The notes under the pieces are model-generated. The model saw only the letters and a list, made by a program, of their open reading frames with translations, did not search any database and was not told where the DNA came from. Both the position numbers and the translations under genes were made by a program. This document shows, in pieces, positions 11,011 through 22,140 of a DNA stretch of 64,000 nt (position 1 is its first letter; the number at the start of each line of letters is the position of its first letter). The stretch covers positions 49,570,001-49,634,000 of the forward strand of contig NC_134539.1 of NCBI RefSeq assembly GCF_050624435.1, in the 5' to 3' direction. Source of the stretch: Tenrec ecaudatus. Taxonomy: Eukaryota > Chordata > Mammalia > Afrosoricida > Tenrecidae.

Positions 11011-11362
11011 TTTGTTTTGCCTTTAATATTCCATACTCCTTGTGATTTCTCTAAAGCTTCCTGTTTCTCTGCCTTTTTTTTTTGCATAAGCTTGTCAAAA
11101 CATCTACCTTTTCCGCTTTTCCGTCCACCCGTCACCATGATGCCACACCCACTCCAGGCCCGACCAGGCTGGGCCATCGTGAGAAGACAGTTGGCTATTG
11201 GGAACCTGCACGTTTCCATGCAGGAATCAGTCCCAGATGACGAACGTTGCTTAGCTGTCGTCCCTTGACATGCTCCCTACCCCCACGTTCAGTACTAGGA
11301 TTTCCTTCATTAGCACTGGTGGCATCGAGAAGAACAGTGGCTAAGACTCAATCCAAACCCAA
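11011..11362. other. Unassigned intronic sequence
   Basis: A T-rich start passes into ordinary sequence. No family recognised. Confidence 0.3.
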
Positions 11363-11520
11363 AGCACTGCCATCGAGTCTGTTCTAACCCACACTGACCC
11401 TGAGTAGGGCTTCCAAGACGGTAAATCTTTGCAGGCGCTTCCTCTCCCTCTTGCAGAAGCCTGGTGGGTTTGAACTGCCAGTGTGGTGAGCAGCCCGAGA
11501 CCCAGGCACAGTGCCACCCT
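11363..11520 (-). repeat. Afrotherian SINE, minus orientation
   Basis: The reverse complement of the SINE tail is seen at 'actgccatcgagtctgttct', and of the body at 'gtgggtttgaactgcc'. Confidence 0.7.
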
Positions 11521-11674
11521 ATGATTCCAGTCCTCCATAGCCAATCACACGGGGCTGCTGACGCTGAATCATTTTAATTAACTAGGCTATGAAAGAAGCT
11601 AACACTTCAGATAATTGGCCAATATTCAGAAGAAGGATTATAGTATAGTTCCTTTTTTTAATAGTGCTTTTTAA

Positions 11675-12190
11675 AAATATTTTGTTAGGGGCTCATACAA
11701 CTCTTATCACAATCCATACATATACATGCATCAATTGTATAAAGCACATCCGCACATTCCCTGCCCCAATCATTCTCAAAGCATTTGCTCTCCACTTAAG
11801 CCCTTGGCATCAGGTCCTCTTTTTTTTCCCTCTTCCTCCCCGCTCCCCCCTCCCTCATGTGCCCTTGGTAATTTATGCATTGTTATTTTGTCATATCTTG
11901 CCCTATCCGGAGTCTCCCTTCCACTCCTTCTTTGCCGTCCATCTCCCAGGGAGGAGGTCACATGTGGATCCTTGTAATCGGTTCCCCCTTTCCAATCCAC
12001 TCACCCTCCACTCTCCCAGCATCGCCCCTCACACCCTTGGTCCTGAAGGTATCATCCACCCTGGATTCCCTGTTTCTCCAGCCCTCATATGTACCAGTGT
12101 ACAACCTCTGCCCTATCCAGCCCTGCAAGGTAGAATTCGGATCATGGTAGTTGTGGGAAGGAAGCATCCAGGATCTGGGGGAAAGCTGCG
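11675..12190 (-). repeat. Lineage L1 3' UTR, minus orientation
   Basis: It starts at the tail end with 'ttaggggctcatacaactct', then runs through 'catcaattgtataaagcac', a CT-rich block, 'cctggattccctgtttctcc', 'accagtgtacaacctctgcc'. A 191-residue open frame on the plus strand here is only this CT-rich repeat. Confidence 0.75.
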
Positions 12191-12199
12191 TTCTTCAGT

Positions 12200-12520
12200 G
12201 CTTTTTTTTTTTTTTTTTTTAAAAACAACACTTTATTAGGGGCTCATACAACTCTTATCACAACCCATACATATACATACATCAATTGTATAACGCACAT
12301 CTGTACATTCTTTGCCCTAATCACTCAAAGCATTTGCCCTCCACCCAAGCCCTCTGCATCAGGTCCTCTTTTTTTCCCCCTCCCTCCCCGCTTCCCCCTC
12401 CCTCATGTGCCCTTGATAATTTATAGATTGTTATTTTGTCATATCTTGCCCTATCCGGAGTCTCCCTCCACCCCCTTCTCTGCTGTCCCTCTCCCAGGGA
12501 AGAGGTCACAGTGCTTATTT
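12200..12520 (-). repeat. Lineage L1 3' UTR, second adjacent copy
   Basis: A ~20-bp T run at 12201-12220 (the A-tail read in reverse) is followed by 'ggggctcatacaactcttat' and the same order of words as the copy at 11675. It ends at 'ctcccagggaagaggtcac', so the two neighbours are separate insertions in the same orientation. Confidence 0.75.
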
Positions 12521-12654
12521 TTTTTATCGCACTCTCTGTGTCAATGCAAAATGTGTTCTGCGTAGGTGTGACTAAAGAAATAGTCATAGCTGGCGGACGA
12601 GGCAGTTTACAACCACTGACCCTAGTTTGGCTTCTGCTCTGCCTCAAACTAGGA

Positions 12655-12862
12655 GAACCTTAGTGAGATAATGGATTGCCCACCAGACTGCTCACCGCAA
12701 GGTCAGCAGTTCAAAACCACCAGCTGAGCCACGGGAGGCAGATGAGGTTTTCTTGCTTGTTTAAAGATTTACAGGCTTAAAAAACCAGGCTTGGCAGTTC
12801 CCCTCTGCGCCTTCGGGTTGCTATGAGTCGAAATCCACTCAATGCCAGCAATTTTGTTGCCT
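12655..12862 (+). repeat. Afrotherian SINE
   Basis: 'ggattgcccaccagactgct', 'aaggtcagcagttcaaaacc', 'gttgctatgagtcgaaatcc' give a nearly full SINE with a decayed head. Confidence 0.8.
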
Positions 12863-13738
12863 CAAGGTTCAAAGCAGATTTCAGATGTTGTCTGGGGAAG
12901 CAGAATGCACAGCACCTTTGTCGCTGTCTGCCCAGGAGGGTCCAAAGGCCCCCCCCAAATTACCGTCTGGAGCATGTCCTCCTCTGGCTGACTCCGTGGC
13001 TTACTCTGTAGGCTTATTCACTCCAAACCAGAGCATTTCCAAGTTCAATACAGCGCTTTCTCAGCAAAGTCAAACTTGTCAATGTAACAATGAAGTCATG
13101 TTTGTTACCACGGTGGCTAAAGACTCAGTTTATATGAAGTTCAGTGGCATTTTTTCTACTATTATCACCACTCCCCTTCCCCCTTCTCCACCCTTCATTC
13201 ACACGTCTCTACACCCACCCACCCCCAACAAGATTATCACAAATAGTAGTTTAAGAACTTCCCCAAAAGGGGAACTTTTGGTTTTGTCTTACAACATTCT
13301 CTGTCAAGTGTCGGGATTACTATGTAGTTCTAAAAATATGAAGTTTGCCAAATGAGTCCATTTGTTCTTTTGTACCAAGTATCGTCTACCCAATAACCAA
13401 GCTTTGGTTATTTCTATATGAGGAGGCCAAGTCTGTAATACATGACTGATTGTGGATACTGCATCAATCCCAATTAATCAATGAAGGGGCCCAGAAACAA
13501 GTTCAAGAAGTTAGCCAAGGTGGCCAGACTAAACATGTCCTTCTAAGCAAACAATGTAAATGTTTGTAACCTGCTGTTTTCCCTTGGGTTGTTTTGATCT
13601 GATTTCACTTTGAACCTGGTGGTGGTGTGTGGTAACCGAGAGAAAGTATTTTGCAATGTTTGAGCCAACATGGCTCTCCCGACTTCACTGGTGCTCAGTT
13701 AATATAAGCCACACTCATCAGTTCACTTAATTTCAAGT
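12863..13738. other. KIAA1958 intron, no recognised feature
   Basis: No repeat family or coding homology recognised. A 156-residue frame at 12885-13355 has no domain-like features and proline/threonine-rich low-complexity content. Confidence 0.4.
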
Positions 13739-13815
13739 GCCATATATTCTAGAGTATAAGCAACCCGAATATCAGCCGAGGCACCAAATTTTACCACAAA
13801 AACTGCAGTAAAAAT
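13739..13815 (+). repeat. Partial copy of a hairpin-type element
   Basis: 'ctagagtataagcaacccga', 'atatcagccgaggcacca' and 'attttaccacaaaaactg' match the element at 33847-33957 word for word in order. Only the left arm is kept here, cut off by an L1 3' UTR. Confidence 0.6.
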
Positions 13816-13817
13816 AT

Positions 13818-14240
13818 GCTGAACACTGCTATAGACAAGAACCCGCAACACAGGGAATCCAGGATGGATGACCCCCTCAGGGCCAACAATGAGAGTAGAG
13901 ATTCCAGGAGGATTAGGCAAGGGGGATGTGTGTGGATCGGTCACAATGATTTACCTATGACCCCCCACTCAGGGACAAATAACGGAAAAGTGGGTGAGGG
14001 GCAACGGAGGATGATGTAAGATAAGAAAATAATAATCTATAACTTATCAAGGGTTCATGAGGGAGGTGGGGAAGGAAGGGGGACGAAATGGGGAGCAGAT
14101 ATCAGGGGCTCAAGTGGGAAGAGAATGCTTTGAAAATGATGATGGCGGCATATGTGCAAATGTGCTTGACACACTGGAGGAATGTATGGATTGTGATAAG
14201 GGATGTAAGAGCCTCTGATAAAAGTATTTTAAAAAATTTT
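13818..14240 (+). repeat. Lineage L1 3' UTR, plus orientation
   Basis: 'cagggaatccaggatggatg', 'ccaggaggattaggc', 'gaaaatgatgatggcggcat', 'gtgcaaatgtgcttgacaca' and 'gagcctctgataaaagtatt' show the family. The usual AATAAA is mutated in this copy. Confidence 0.75.
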
Positions 14241-14299
14241 TTAATGTGCTGAAGAACTCAGCTTAGACACGCGTCTATACGATATACTAACCCCACGCC

Positions 14300-14440
14300 T
14301 CCTAAGGGGCCTTGGGGGTGCAGTGGTTGGCGCCCCAAGAGAGCGAGGCGGCCTCTGCTTTCATGGGCATCACGGCGTTCACTCTGAGTCAGCCCCGAGG
14401 CCACAGCAGTGGGCTTGGCTCTTGGTTTTCCAGGCATGTG
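14300..14440 (+). repeat. Decayed afrotherian SINE
   Basis: 'ccttgggggtgcagtggttg' resembles the SINE head, and 'actctgagtcagccccgagg' followed by 'cagtgggcttggctcttggt' the tail. The body is shortened. Confidence 0.5.
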
Positions 14441-14735
14441 TACAGATAACGGCGCACCATTCTTACCTTCCGGGAGGTCTCAGTCCTCAGAGAGAAAGAC
14501 TTGGGAGCAAAAACAAAACCACCTTGTGGCTTCTAGTGTAATGGCTGGAAAATACAGAGAGGCGAGCGACGCACCAGAGAGGGGTGGAGAAGTAGGTTTG
14601 CATTGGTTGCCTGCTGCTGCGTAGCAGACCCCGCCACATTCAGTGGCTTACGGCACCAGTCTTGTTAGTGGCTCATGCGGTGGTTGCTGAGAGAAATATG
14701 CAAAACAAAACATTTGCCCTGTCTTTTTCACATGT
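14441..14735. other. Unassigned intronic sequence
   Basis: 'gcctgctgctgcgtagcaga' followed by 'cagtggcttacgg' suggests an old repeat fragment, but I cannot place it. Confidence 0.3.
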
Positions 14736-15029
14736 ACAATTGAGTGACAGGTGCATTTCCAATGTTTGCCCTTCCGTAGAAACTCAGTCCCCATAAAGTC
14801 GGAGTGGGTGTGTGCCTTGAAGTGAACTGTTGGGTCGCTGGGCATCGAGTTTACCATGTTGAGGCACGTGAAGCTGCTTCCCGTCGTGGCCATGGCCTTC
14901 CTCAGTCCCGCCCGCAGGGGCCGAGGATTCCCGTTTCTCTACATCCTCGCCAAAGGTGGCGTTCTGATCAGTTACCCTAGTAAAGCGTTATCTTAGGGGA
15001 TTTTGACTTGCGGTTCCCTAATGACAACA
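14736..15029 (-). repeat. L1M-type 3' region, minus orientation
   Basis: 'tgttgggtcgctgggcatcg', 'gtttctctacatcctcgcca' and 'gcggttccctaatgacaaca' are the reverse complement of the old L1 3' region. Confidence 0.65.
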
Positions 15030-15228
15030 GGAGAGCCCTGGGGGGCGGGGCAGTGGTTGAATATCTGCTGCAGCCGACTGAGAGGCCGGCAGTTCAAACC
15101 GACCAGCCACTGTGCAGCAGAAAGACGTGGCAGCCTGTGAGCCCAATCAGTGACTGCAGTTTGGGAAACCTACCGTGCAGTCCTGCGCTGCTAGACAAGG
15201 GCACCCCGAGTTAGAGGACGTCCACCGG
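15030..15228 (+). repeat. Afrotherian SINE inserted at the end of the L1 fragment
   Basis: Head 'ggagagccctggggggcggg', body 'ggccggcagttcaaaccgac' and 'cagcagaaagacgtggcagc', then a tail with 'gtgcagtcctgcgctgctag'. Confidence 0.8.
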
Positions 15229-15254
15229 CAGGGACAGTGAACAGGGAAATCCTC

Positions 15255-15785
15255 ATATTGGGGGCTCGTACAACTCATCACAATCCATCCGTCCATCCAC
15301 TGTGTCAAGCACATTTGTGTATTGTTGCCATCCTCATTCTCAAAACAGTTGCTTTCTGCTTGAGCCCTTGATATCAGCTCCTCATTTTTAGTCCTCCTCC
15401 CTGTCTCATGAGCCCTTGATAATTTATAAATTCTTATTGTTTTTCCATGTCTTACACTGTCTGATGTCTCCCTTCACCCACTTCCCTGTTTTCAGTCCTC
15501 CAGGGAGGGGGTTATATGTAGATAGGCTCCCCCTTTCTCCCCCACCTTCCCCGTCCCCTCCTGGTATCTCTGCTCTCATTATTGGTCCTGAGGGGTTTAT
15601 CTGTCCTGGATTCCTGTGTTTCCAGCTCTGATCTGTGTCAGTGTACATCCTCTGGTCTAGCTGGATTTGTAAGTTAGAATTGGGATCATGATAGTGGGGG
15701 GCGGGTAGGGGGGAAGCCATAAAGAACTGGAGGACAGTTGTGTTTCATTGGTGCTACACCGCACCCTGACTGGCTCCTGTGCTAG
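15255..15785 (-). repeat. Lineage L1 3' UTR, minus orientation
   Basis: It runs from 'attgggggctcgtacaactc' through 'tcctcattctcaaaacagtt' and 'ggatttgtaagttagaattg' to 'gcaccctgactggctcctgt'. It is one of the longer copies. Confidence 0.8.
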
Positions 15786-15937
15786 TTGGCTGTGGTAAGT
15801 CTTCGACAGATTTGTGTATTTGCAGATCTACCTTTCCATAGAGATGATTTCCTTTTCTTTCTCTTGTTCTTTTGAATAGGTCATCATTTTCAGTGTCCTT
15901 GTAGGCTTGGTGGGGTTGTGTGGGTGCCGGGACAATG

Positions 15938-16135
15938 TGGTTACTGTTAGTTGCCAGTAAGTTGATCCCAGCCTATGGTAACTTCCTGTGAGCAGACGAG
16001 AACTGCTCCGTTGGGTTTTAAAGGCTAGGACCTTTCAGAAACACGGTTGCTAGATTTGCCTTCAGAGACGCTTCTGGTGTACTGAGCCTCCCACCTTTGG
16101 TTGTTGGTTGCGTGCTCACCCATTTGTTCCCCCAG
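15938..16135 (-). repeat. Afrotherian SINE, minus orientation
   Basis: 'gccagtaagttgatcccagc' followed by 'gctccgttgggttttaaa' and 'tttggttgttggttgcgtgc' read as the reverse complement of tail, body and head. Confidence 0.65.
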
Positions 16136-16610
16136 GGAGGGACTGCATTAGGGTAGCACAGTGTGTTACTTTTCCCAGTGCCCACGATACTTTCAAAACC
16201 ACTGATTCAGGTAAGAAGTTCAGAGGCAGGTGTGGTCTCTAGACTTTGCTCATTACTCTATCCCCAGCCCTGTGAAATTTCAAAATAAGCTCAAACTCAG
16301 ACTTTAACCTGTCAGTGGCTCCCAGACAACTCAGGACACACACTGCTCGTTAGGCCCCTCGGTGGGGACAGCCTGGAGTCTGCTCACTGTGCCCTGTCCA
16401 GCTCCAGTTCAGGCTAGCCCGAGGCCCCGTCTTTTAGGCGGTGGCCATACTTGTCAGGACATACACCCTGAGCTCACCCCACCGGAAATGCTGTTCTTTT
16501 TCGTCCTGGAGCGTCACGTGGCCGTGGCTGCAGCTCCGTGGCAGTGTCTGTCGGCTAGACGAGGAGAGGAAAGAGTACGAACAACAGCAGGTTTTCCTAC
16601 CACTTGAAAC

Positions 16611-16653
<43 letters not shown>

Positions 16654-18034
16654 CCAGTTTGTGGCTTCTTCCTGTCCTAGTTCACCTAGTTGCTCAGGGG
16701 TTCTTCCTTGGTGTTCCCAGGGGGAAGGTTGGGACCCTAGACCTGTGCATGCCGCTGTCTCGGCAGCACCCAGTGGCCGATTTGTTAGCTGGTCCTTGGT
16801 GGTGCTGCCGTCTCTCCGATGGTACAGGAGAGAAAAGCCCTCTAAGGTGCACATGTTCCTGAAAGCGAACCTGGGGCTTCCTCACATGGCGATACCAGCT
16901 ACGAAGAAGAGGAAACCAGAACTTGTGAAGCCTCTCAAGGGAATTCACATATTGTCATTGCTCCTGCACAACAGTGGTCAGAATAAGTCACGTGACACCC
17001 CCAGTGGGAAAATAGATTCTACCTTGCGGTAGGAGGCGGCTCAAAGTCACATTGCCAAGTGGTGTGGGGACCAGGACGGGAGGAGCTTGTGTGGCTCTCT
17101 GCAGTCTGCTGTACCGTGGAAGCCGATTGTGAACACTTACGTACAAAAGAAACACTGGGATTTATCTTAAGGGCAACAGAAGAGATAAGAGGTGGTTTAA
17201 TTTTGAGTTTTTACTTGTTTATTTTTAAGGACTCAGGTGATAGAGTTTCTTCCCAGCATCTATGCACTTGGAACGGTTTCTCTCCTACAGTCTACATGGT
17301 GTTTCAGGCGATCATGTCCCCGCCTGGAGCAGCCCTGTGTACCTAGAACGTGGCACTCCCTGCTGCAACACCGCAGTAATCATTTCTTTCAGAATTAATA
17401 CCAAACTAGTCTCAAGGAGATGGAGATTGAAAACATCCCTGGGTCTAACTCTTGCAAGATGCCAGTGTGTTCCCTCCACACAACCCCCCTCCCCAAACCT
17501 GGCCTTCCTCTCTTGAATATATTCCCTCATGGCTCTGGGTTCTTCAAATCACAGCAGTGTCCCGCAAAACTCACGAAAATTCGGGTAAATATCTCCAGTG
17601 GTGGTGGGTGCTGTTCCATCCAGAATGTGAAGGGCAGGCAGGGGTGGGCCAGAAGTGGGGGCCAGAGGCTGTGCTCCACTCCTGGCTCTCGCAGGTGACA
17701 GAACCACACCCCTGCTTCTCAGAGGGTTTATTTCATATGTGGCAGAATGGCATTGTTGGGAATCCTGCTCACCATTCCTATCAGTATCTTCCTCCACCTT
17801 CTTACCAGACCCATGCAGGGGAAGATCATTTGGTGGGAAATACATGATAAAATCAAATTTCACCCCAATACAATAATCTACTTTCCACCCCTGGAGACCG
17901 TACCTTACTTATGCGTAGATCACCTGGGGCCTCTGGAGAGATGTTTCCGGTAGGCACTGGCCCCTCCTACTAATCTCAGTCAGCCAGGCTTTTCCCAGGC
18001 CAGTTTAGAAACAGGTTTCTTTCCCCTCTCAGCT
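16136..18034. other. KIAA1958 intron, mostly unassigned, with a (CT)n repeat
   Basis: A perfect CT microsatellite of ~18 dinucleotides lies at 16613-16648. The rest holds no recognised family. Short frames at 17420-17876 overlap on both strands and look incidental. Confidence 0.5.
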
Positions 18035-18150
18035 GTAGCATATAATCCTTATAACCACTATAAGGTACAGGAACCAAGATAACCATTAAACTGAAGTGTG
18101 GTGTGATTCACACTGTCTACTAAGGTCAGAATTTAAGCTCATTCTATTCC
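18035..18150 (-). repeat. Weak MIR-like fragment
   Basis: 'catataatccttataaccac' followed by 'tataaggtacaggaaccaag' resembles the MIR core region. Divergence is high. Confidence 0.3.
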
Positions 18151-18239
18151 TATTTGTTAGCAGAGAATGCCTCCGAAATGGGACATAGCCACAGCCATCC
18201 AACATCCAGAATTATGATGCATCACATAAGGGACGTTTT

Positions 18240-18530
18240 GCTCACACGGCCCCCACCGTTATGTTGCCGCAACTCAGTGTCACAGCCACCATGTCAGCCC
18301 ATCTCTTGAGGGCTCCCTCTTTCTCGCTGACCCTCCATGTTGCCACTTCTCAACGGCTAGTCCTTCTGGCTGACGTGTCCAAAGTATGTGAGACAAAGTT
18401 TTGCTGCCCTCTCTTCTAAGGAACATTCAGGCTGTACTTGTTTTAGACAGATTTTGTTCTCCCTGAGAATCCATGTTACATTCCGTACTCTTTACCATAC
18501 CATAACCCAAATGCCTAATTCAAATCCACA
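18240..18530 (-). repeat. RTE/BovB-like LINE 3' fragment, minus orientation
   Basis: The same word order as the copy at 4230-5342: 'accatgtcagcccatctctt', 'ctgacgtgtccaaagtatg', 'cttctaaggaacattcaggc', 'accataacccaaatgc'. Confidence 0.7.
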
Positions 18531-19276
18531 TCTTTGCAGCAAAAGCTTTAATGTCAGCATAAGAATCACGTTTTGGTTTGTTATTTGGATCAGGAGTGGA
18601 CCAGCCAGAATCATCTCTTGAATATTGTTTCTACTGACAAGGAGAATTGGTCCCTGACAAATGCCTGCAGTATCCTGTGGTCTGTACAGAGAGGGGGGCT
18701 GAGAGCAGAGTATCCTGATGGCCTTGAACTCCTCGTTTTCTGGCGTTCCTATTTGCCTGGCCTGGCACAGATGAGACACAATTAATACAGAGAGGGGGAG
18801 ACAGGAAGACTAACAGGAAGGTGGGCACCCAGCTTATTTGAGGCATCATCGCTGTTGAGACGTGACTTCACTGGCTTTTGCTGGTATTTAAGAAAACGTT
18901 TGCTCTTTATGTTTTGTGAAAAGTTGCCCTGCTCTCTCTGATAGCTTTTCAGCTGCGTCTCTTTGGATTTTCAACATCAATAATATTATTGTAATAAAAT
19001 AACAGTTTGCCTCTTCTTTCTCCTATATGCGTATGAATAAATATATACATTTGATTAGCTGGAACTTTCAGAACCATGGAATTAAACTGTACAACAGCAA
19101 TGATACTCAAAAGGTTATCTGTTCTTGATGTCACAAAAAGGTTTCTAATGTTTTCGTCTGGGGTATAATTTTATGGGTATTATCTATGAAATACTCATGT
19201 ATAGTTAAGAGGGCCTTTTTAAAAGCTAACCAATCCACATTATAAATTGCTTTGAAGGGGAGATGAAACTTTTTCT
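18531..19276. other. Unassigned intronic sequence
   Basis: No recognised repeat or coding signal. The second half is AT-rich. Confidence 0.35.
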
Positions 19277-19376
19277 TTTTTCTGTCATTTTATTGGGGTT
19301 TCTTACAACTCTTGTTACAAACCATACATCAGTTGTGTCCGACATATTCATACACATATTCCATCATTCTTTTCTA
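19277..19376 (-). repeat. Short L1 3' tail, minus orientation
   Basis: 'attttattggggtttcttac', 'aactcttgttacaaacc' and 'atacatcagttgtgtccgac' are the first ~90 bases of the lineage L1 tail read in reverse. Confidence 0.65.
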
Positions 19377-19777
19377 GAGAGACGAAACTTTTTCAAATGA
19401 CTTTCCAGGATTTATCAAGATTCATATATGTTCCCTACTTTATAAATAAATCAATTCTATGAAAGTATTTTCCAATTGAGTTTATCCTTATAGTCTGTAA
19501 AAATCTGTCCTTGCATTGCTGGTGTAGTATTTTACCATAGTCCTGAGTTTGACTGTTTTACATGGTGTCATGTTAACTAAAACTAGTGCTTGGCAGGACG
19601 CCATTGCTCCATTCTGCTGCGCACGTGTTTCCGTTTACACGGCACCTAGTGAAAGAAATGAAGACTGCCGGTAGTTGACCTAGGGAAGTTGACATCTTCC
19701 TGTGCTTCGTTTTGGGGTACGTTGTTCCATTCCGGGGGATAAAGTAATGTCGTTTTCCTCTGCCCTGAAAGTGTTTA
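19377..19777. other. Unassigned AT-rich intronic sequence
   Basis: Nothing recognised. Confidence 0.3.
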
Positions 19778-19990
19778 AAAGGAGCCCAGGTGGTGTAGGT
19801 GACCAAGTGCTCAGCTGCTAACCAAAAGGCTGATAGTTCAAACCCACCCAGCAGCACCGCAGAAGAAAGCTCTGGTGATGTGCTTCCATAAAGATGACAG
19901 CCAGCACCCCGCGGGGCAATTTCCCTCTGTGACATGGGCCCCGAGCAGTTGGAACCTACTAGACAGCCCCAGTGGTAACCGCAGAGGTAC
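19778..19990 (+). repeat. Afrotherian SINE, near full length
   Basis: The head 'aggagcccaggtggtgtagg' is followed by 'gctgctaaccaaaaggctga', 'cagcaccgcagaagaaagct' and 'tgcttccataaagatgacag'. The head and A/B-box-bearing part are well kept; the tail is degraded. Confidence 0.85.
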
Positions 19991-20936
19991 TTATGTGCAA
20001 AAGAAAGTTCACCGCCTGACATGTTTGTTAGAGAGCAGCCACACAGCTGTCTCCTTAGGAGAGTCGCCTCTGACCGCCAGCGCACGGGAACGCACTGCTC
20101 TTGTGCGGGGCCCTTTTGTTGAACTAACTGGGGTTATTTACATTTGCTTGACGACGGTTCAAACCATCTCGATTATTTTTTCAATCCACATGCATAAGAT
20201 ATGTTATCATTTTCAGATTCTCTGCTCTATTCCTGTCACCTTTCTTGTTCCCAATGTTTAAGGAGACCTTTCCTTTCCTCTTTCCCTTGCGCTCAGAGCT
20301 GTTAGAAGTTTGTGAACTTTGGGGTCTTACCAAATAGTACATATTTTAGTTTTCTCCCTCAAATTGTGCATTAACCTTATGTTTCTACATTTATTGACTT
20401 GTTTTAAAACTTGGTTTTACTTTGTCCAGCTTTTTCAGCCGAATTTTGCTTATTCTCAGTAGTATTCTGACGAAGCCATTCAAGACTAAGATGTTATGTG
20501 AGTGCTTTTAGCAATGTCTCATACCTTGCAGTATGCGTCATTTTCAGTTTGGCCTTTGTAACCATTCCTCAAAGTGCTTCATTCAGCGCTGTCAATTACA
20601 ACCACCACGTTTGGCATCCACCATCACGATCCACTTTTGCACATTTTTAACACACGTTTGGGACATTTTTAACGTGTAATCTTTTTCTCACTTTATTTTT
20701 GACCCTAAAGCTATTAAAGCGTGGATATCACCGGTACAGTTCATAGCTGACCAGTGAATATCTTGAGACTTGATTTTGTCCTGGAACGTGTTTGCAGCCT
20801 CAGCAGACTATGCCCAGAGAAATTTGACTTTTCTCTCCGTACTTCCATCTTGCATGTAAAGCTTTCTTGCCAGCTACCTTTCCTTCTCCTCACCTGCCTG
20901 TTGTAATGCAGAGTTTTTGTGACTTGTGAACTAAAT
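19991..20936. other. Unassigned AT-rich intronic sequence
   Basis: Probably old LINE material by composition, but no family is identifiable by eye. Confidence 0.3.
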
Positions 20937-21115
20937 GGGAGGACCCCTGGCGGAGGTGTAGTGGACTCGAGAGCTCCGCAGCCCCTGCAGGCTGCTCACG
21001 CCCAGAGGGACGGCCCTCACGTCCACAGGGCGCCCCCCCCGCCCAGGGGACTTCTCTGGCTTGGAATCCACTCGCCGGCAGTGAGTTTGATTTTGGTCGG
21101 TCGCGCTAATATCGA
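20937..21115 (+). repeat. Decayed afrotherian SINE
   Basis: 'ggaggacccctggcggaggt', 'gtagtggactcgag' and 'gcaggctgctcacgccc' are consistent with a CpG-rich diverged SINE. A SPIN element follows closely. Confidence 0.5.
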
Positions 21116-21133
21116 GATCAAAACCTCCTAGAG

Positions 21134-21329
21134 CAGCAGTTCTCAACCTGTGGGTCGCGACCCCTTTGGGGGAGGGTGTCAAATGACCCTTCCACAGAGG
21201 TCGCCCAATTCATCACAGTAGTAAAATGACAGAGATGAAGTAGCAATGAAAATAACTTTATGGTTGGGGGGTCACCACAACATGAACTGTATGGAAGGGT
21301 CGCGGCATGAGGAAGGTTGAGAAGCCCTG
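21134..21329 (+). mobile_element. Non-autonomous hAT element, SPIN type, copy 1
   Basis: The left end is 'cagcagttctcaacctgtgg' and the right end, read in reverse, 'cagggcttctcaaccttc', so the termini are inverted repeats. Internally 'gggtcgcgacccctttgggg', 'gatgaagtagcaatgaaaat', 'aactttatggttggggggtc' and 'gggtcgcggcatgaggaag' match the SPIN family. The flanks tcctagag / tccgagat could be a decayed 8-bp target duplication. Confidence 0.85.
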
Positions 21330-21659
21330 TCCGAGATCATTAAGTGAGAGATGTTTCAGGTGCTTTTTGGACAAATGCAAATAAAGCATCAAGCAGCATT
21401 AACTTGCTTTGCACAATAGATGCCTCCGTCACCGCCCCTTACAGCGCCCTGTTTCCTGTCAGTACCCAGCGGTTTGTACAGATCTCAGAACAATCCATGT
21501 GAAAATGATTTCAATATTTAGAAGTTTAGTTCAGGAACTGTGCGGAGAAGGTGGTTGAGTTTGCTGAGGTGAAGGGAGAGAAGCGACTGGCTGACAAAGA
21601 GACTGTGGCCCTGCCAGAGAGGAATCGGATGCGTTACAAAGACCAGTGACCGTCGTAAT

Positions 21660-21815
21660 TGATGTATCTCTGTATGTTTTCACCAGGAGCAGGAGGGGGG
21701 CTTCTCTCCCATCAAGAGGTACAGCCTCAGAACCCCCCAGGGCAGTTCTGCTCTGTCCTAGGGGGTTGCTGAGTCGGCATCCACTCACTGTCAATGAATT
21801 GGATTTGGGCTTGTA
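21660..21815 (+). repeat. Afrotherian SINE, 5' truncated
   Basis: 'ccccccagggcagttctgct', 'ctgtcctagggggttgctga' and 'gtcggcatccactcactgtc' identify the 3' half. Confidence 0.75.
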
Positions 21816-21879
21816 TATTTTCCACATGCCTATATCTGGGTGTGCTCATTATTGTTTTTTAAGCCCTTTGACATCAAGC

Positions 21880-21985
21880 AACCCTTGGAGAGAGTAGTCA
21901 CCCATTTTGTCCACTGAAACACTGAGGCTTAAAGAGCTCAGGTGAGCCGAGTGTGGAACTCAGAGCCCCCGCTGGCCCTGCCACT
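21880..21985 (-). repeat. MIR fragment
   Basis: 'cccattttgtccactgaaac', 'actgaggcttaaagagctca' is the reverse complement of the MIR core. It sits ~150 bp upstream of the KIAA1958 terminal exon. Confidence 0.55.
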
Positions 21986-22140
21986 GTCGCTTTCTAAGGG
22001 GCCGACCTAGAGCGACTCCGCCCAAAAGGCCTCATCCGCAGGCGGCCCCTGGTGAGCTGGGGGAGAAGGAAGGAGGGTCTGGCAGGCTGCGTGTGCTCAG
22101 TGTGTAACCTCGGTGTCTGTCTCCTTTGAGATCCCCGCAG

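Noticed and set aside
11664-12239. 191-residue plus-strand frame
   Set aside because: It translates the CT-rich antisense of a lineage L1 3' UTR.
16597-17032. Frames with SLSLSL / ERERER runs near 16613 and 35810
   Set aside because: They are translated CT/GA simple repeats.
22113-22140. ATG at 22113 as start of an intronless 274-residue gene
   Set aside because: A strong acceptor 'atccccgcag' ends at 22140 and family similarity begins just after it; the preceding residues are translated intron.
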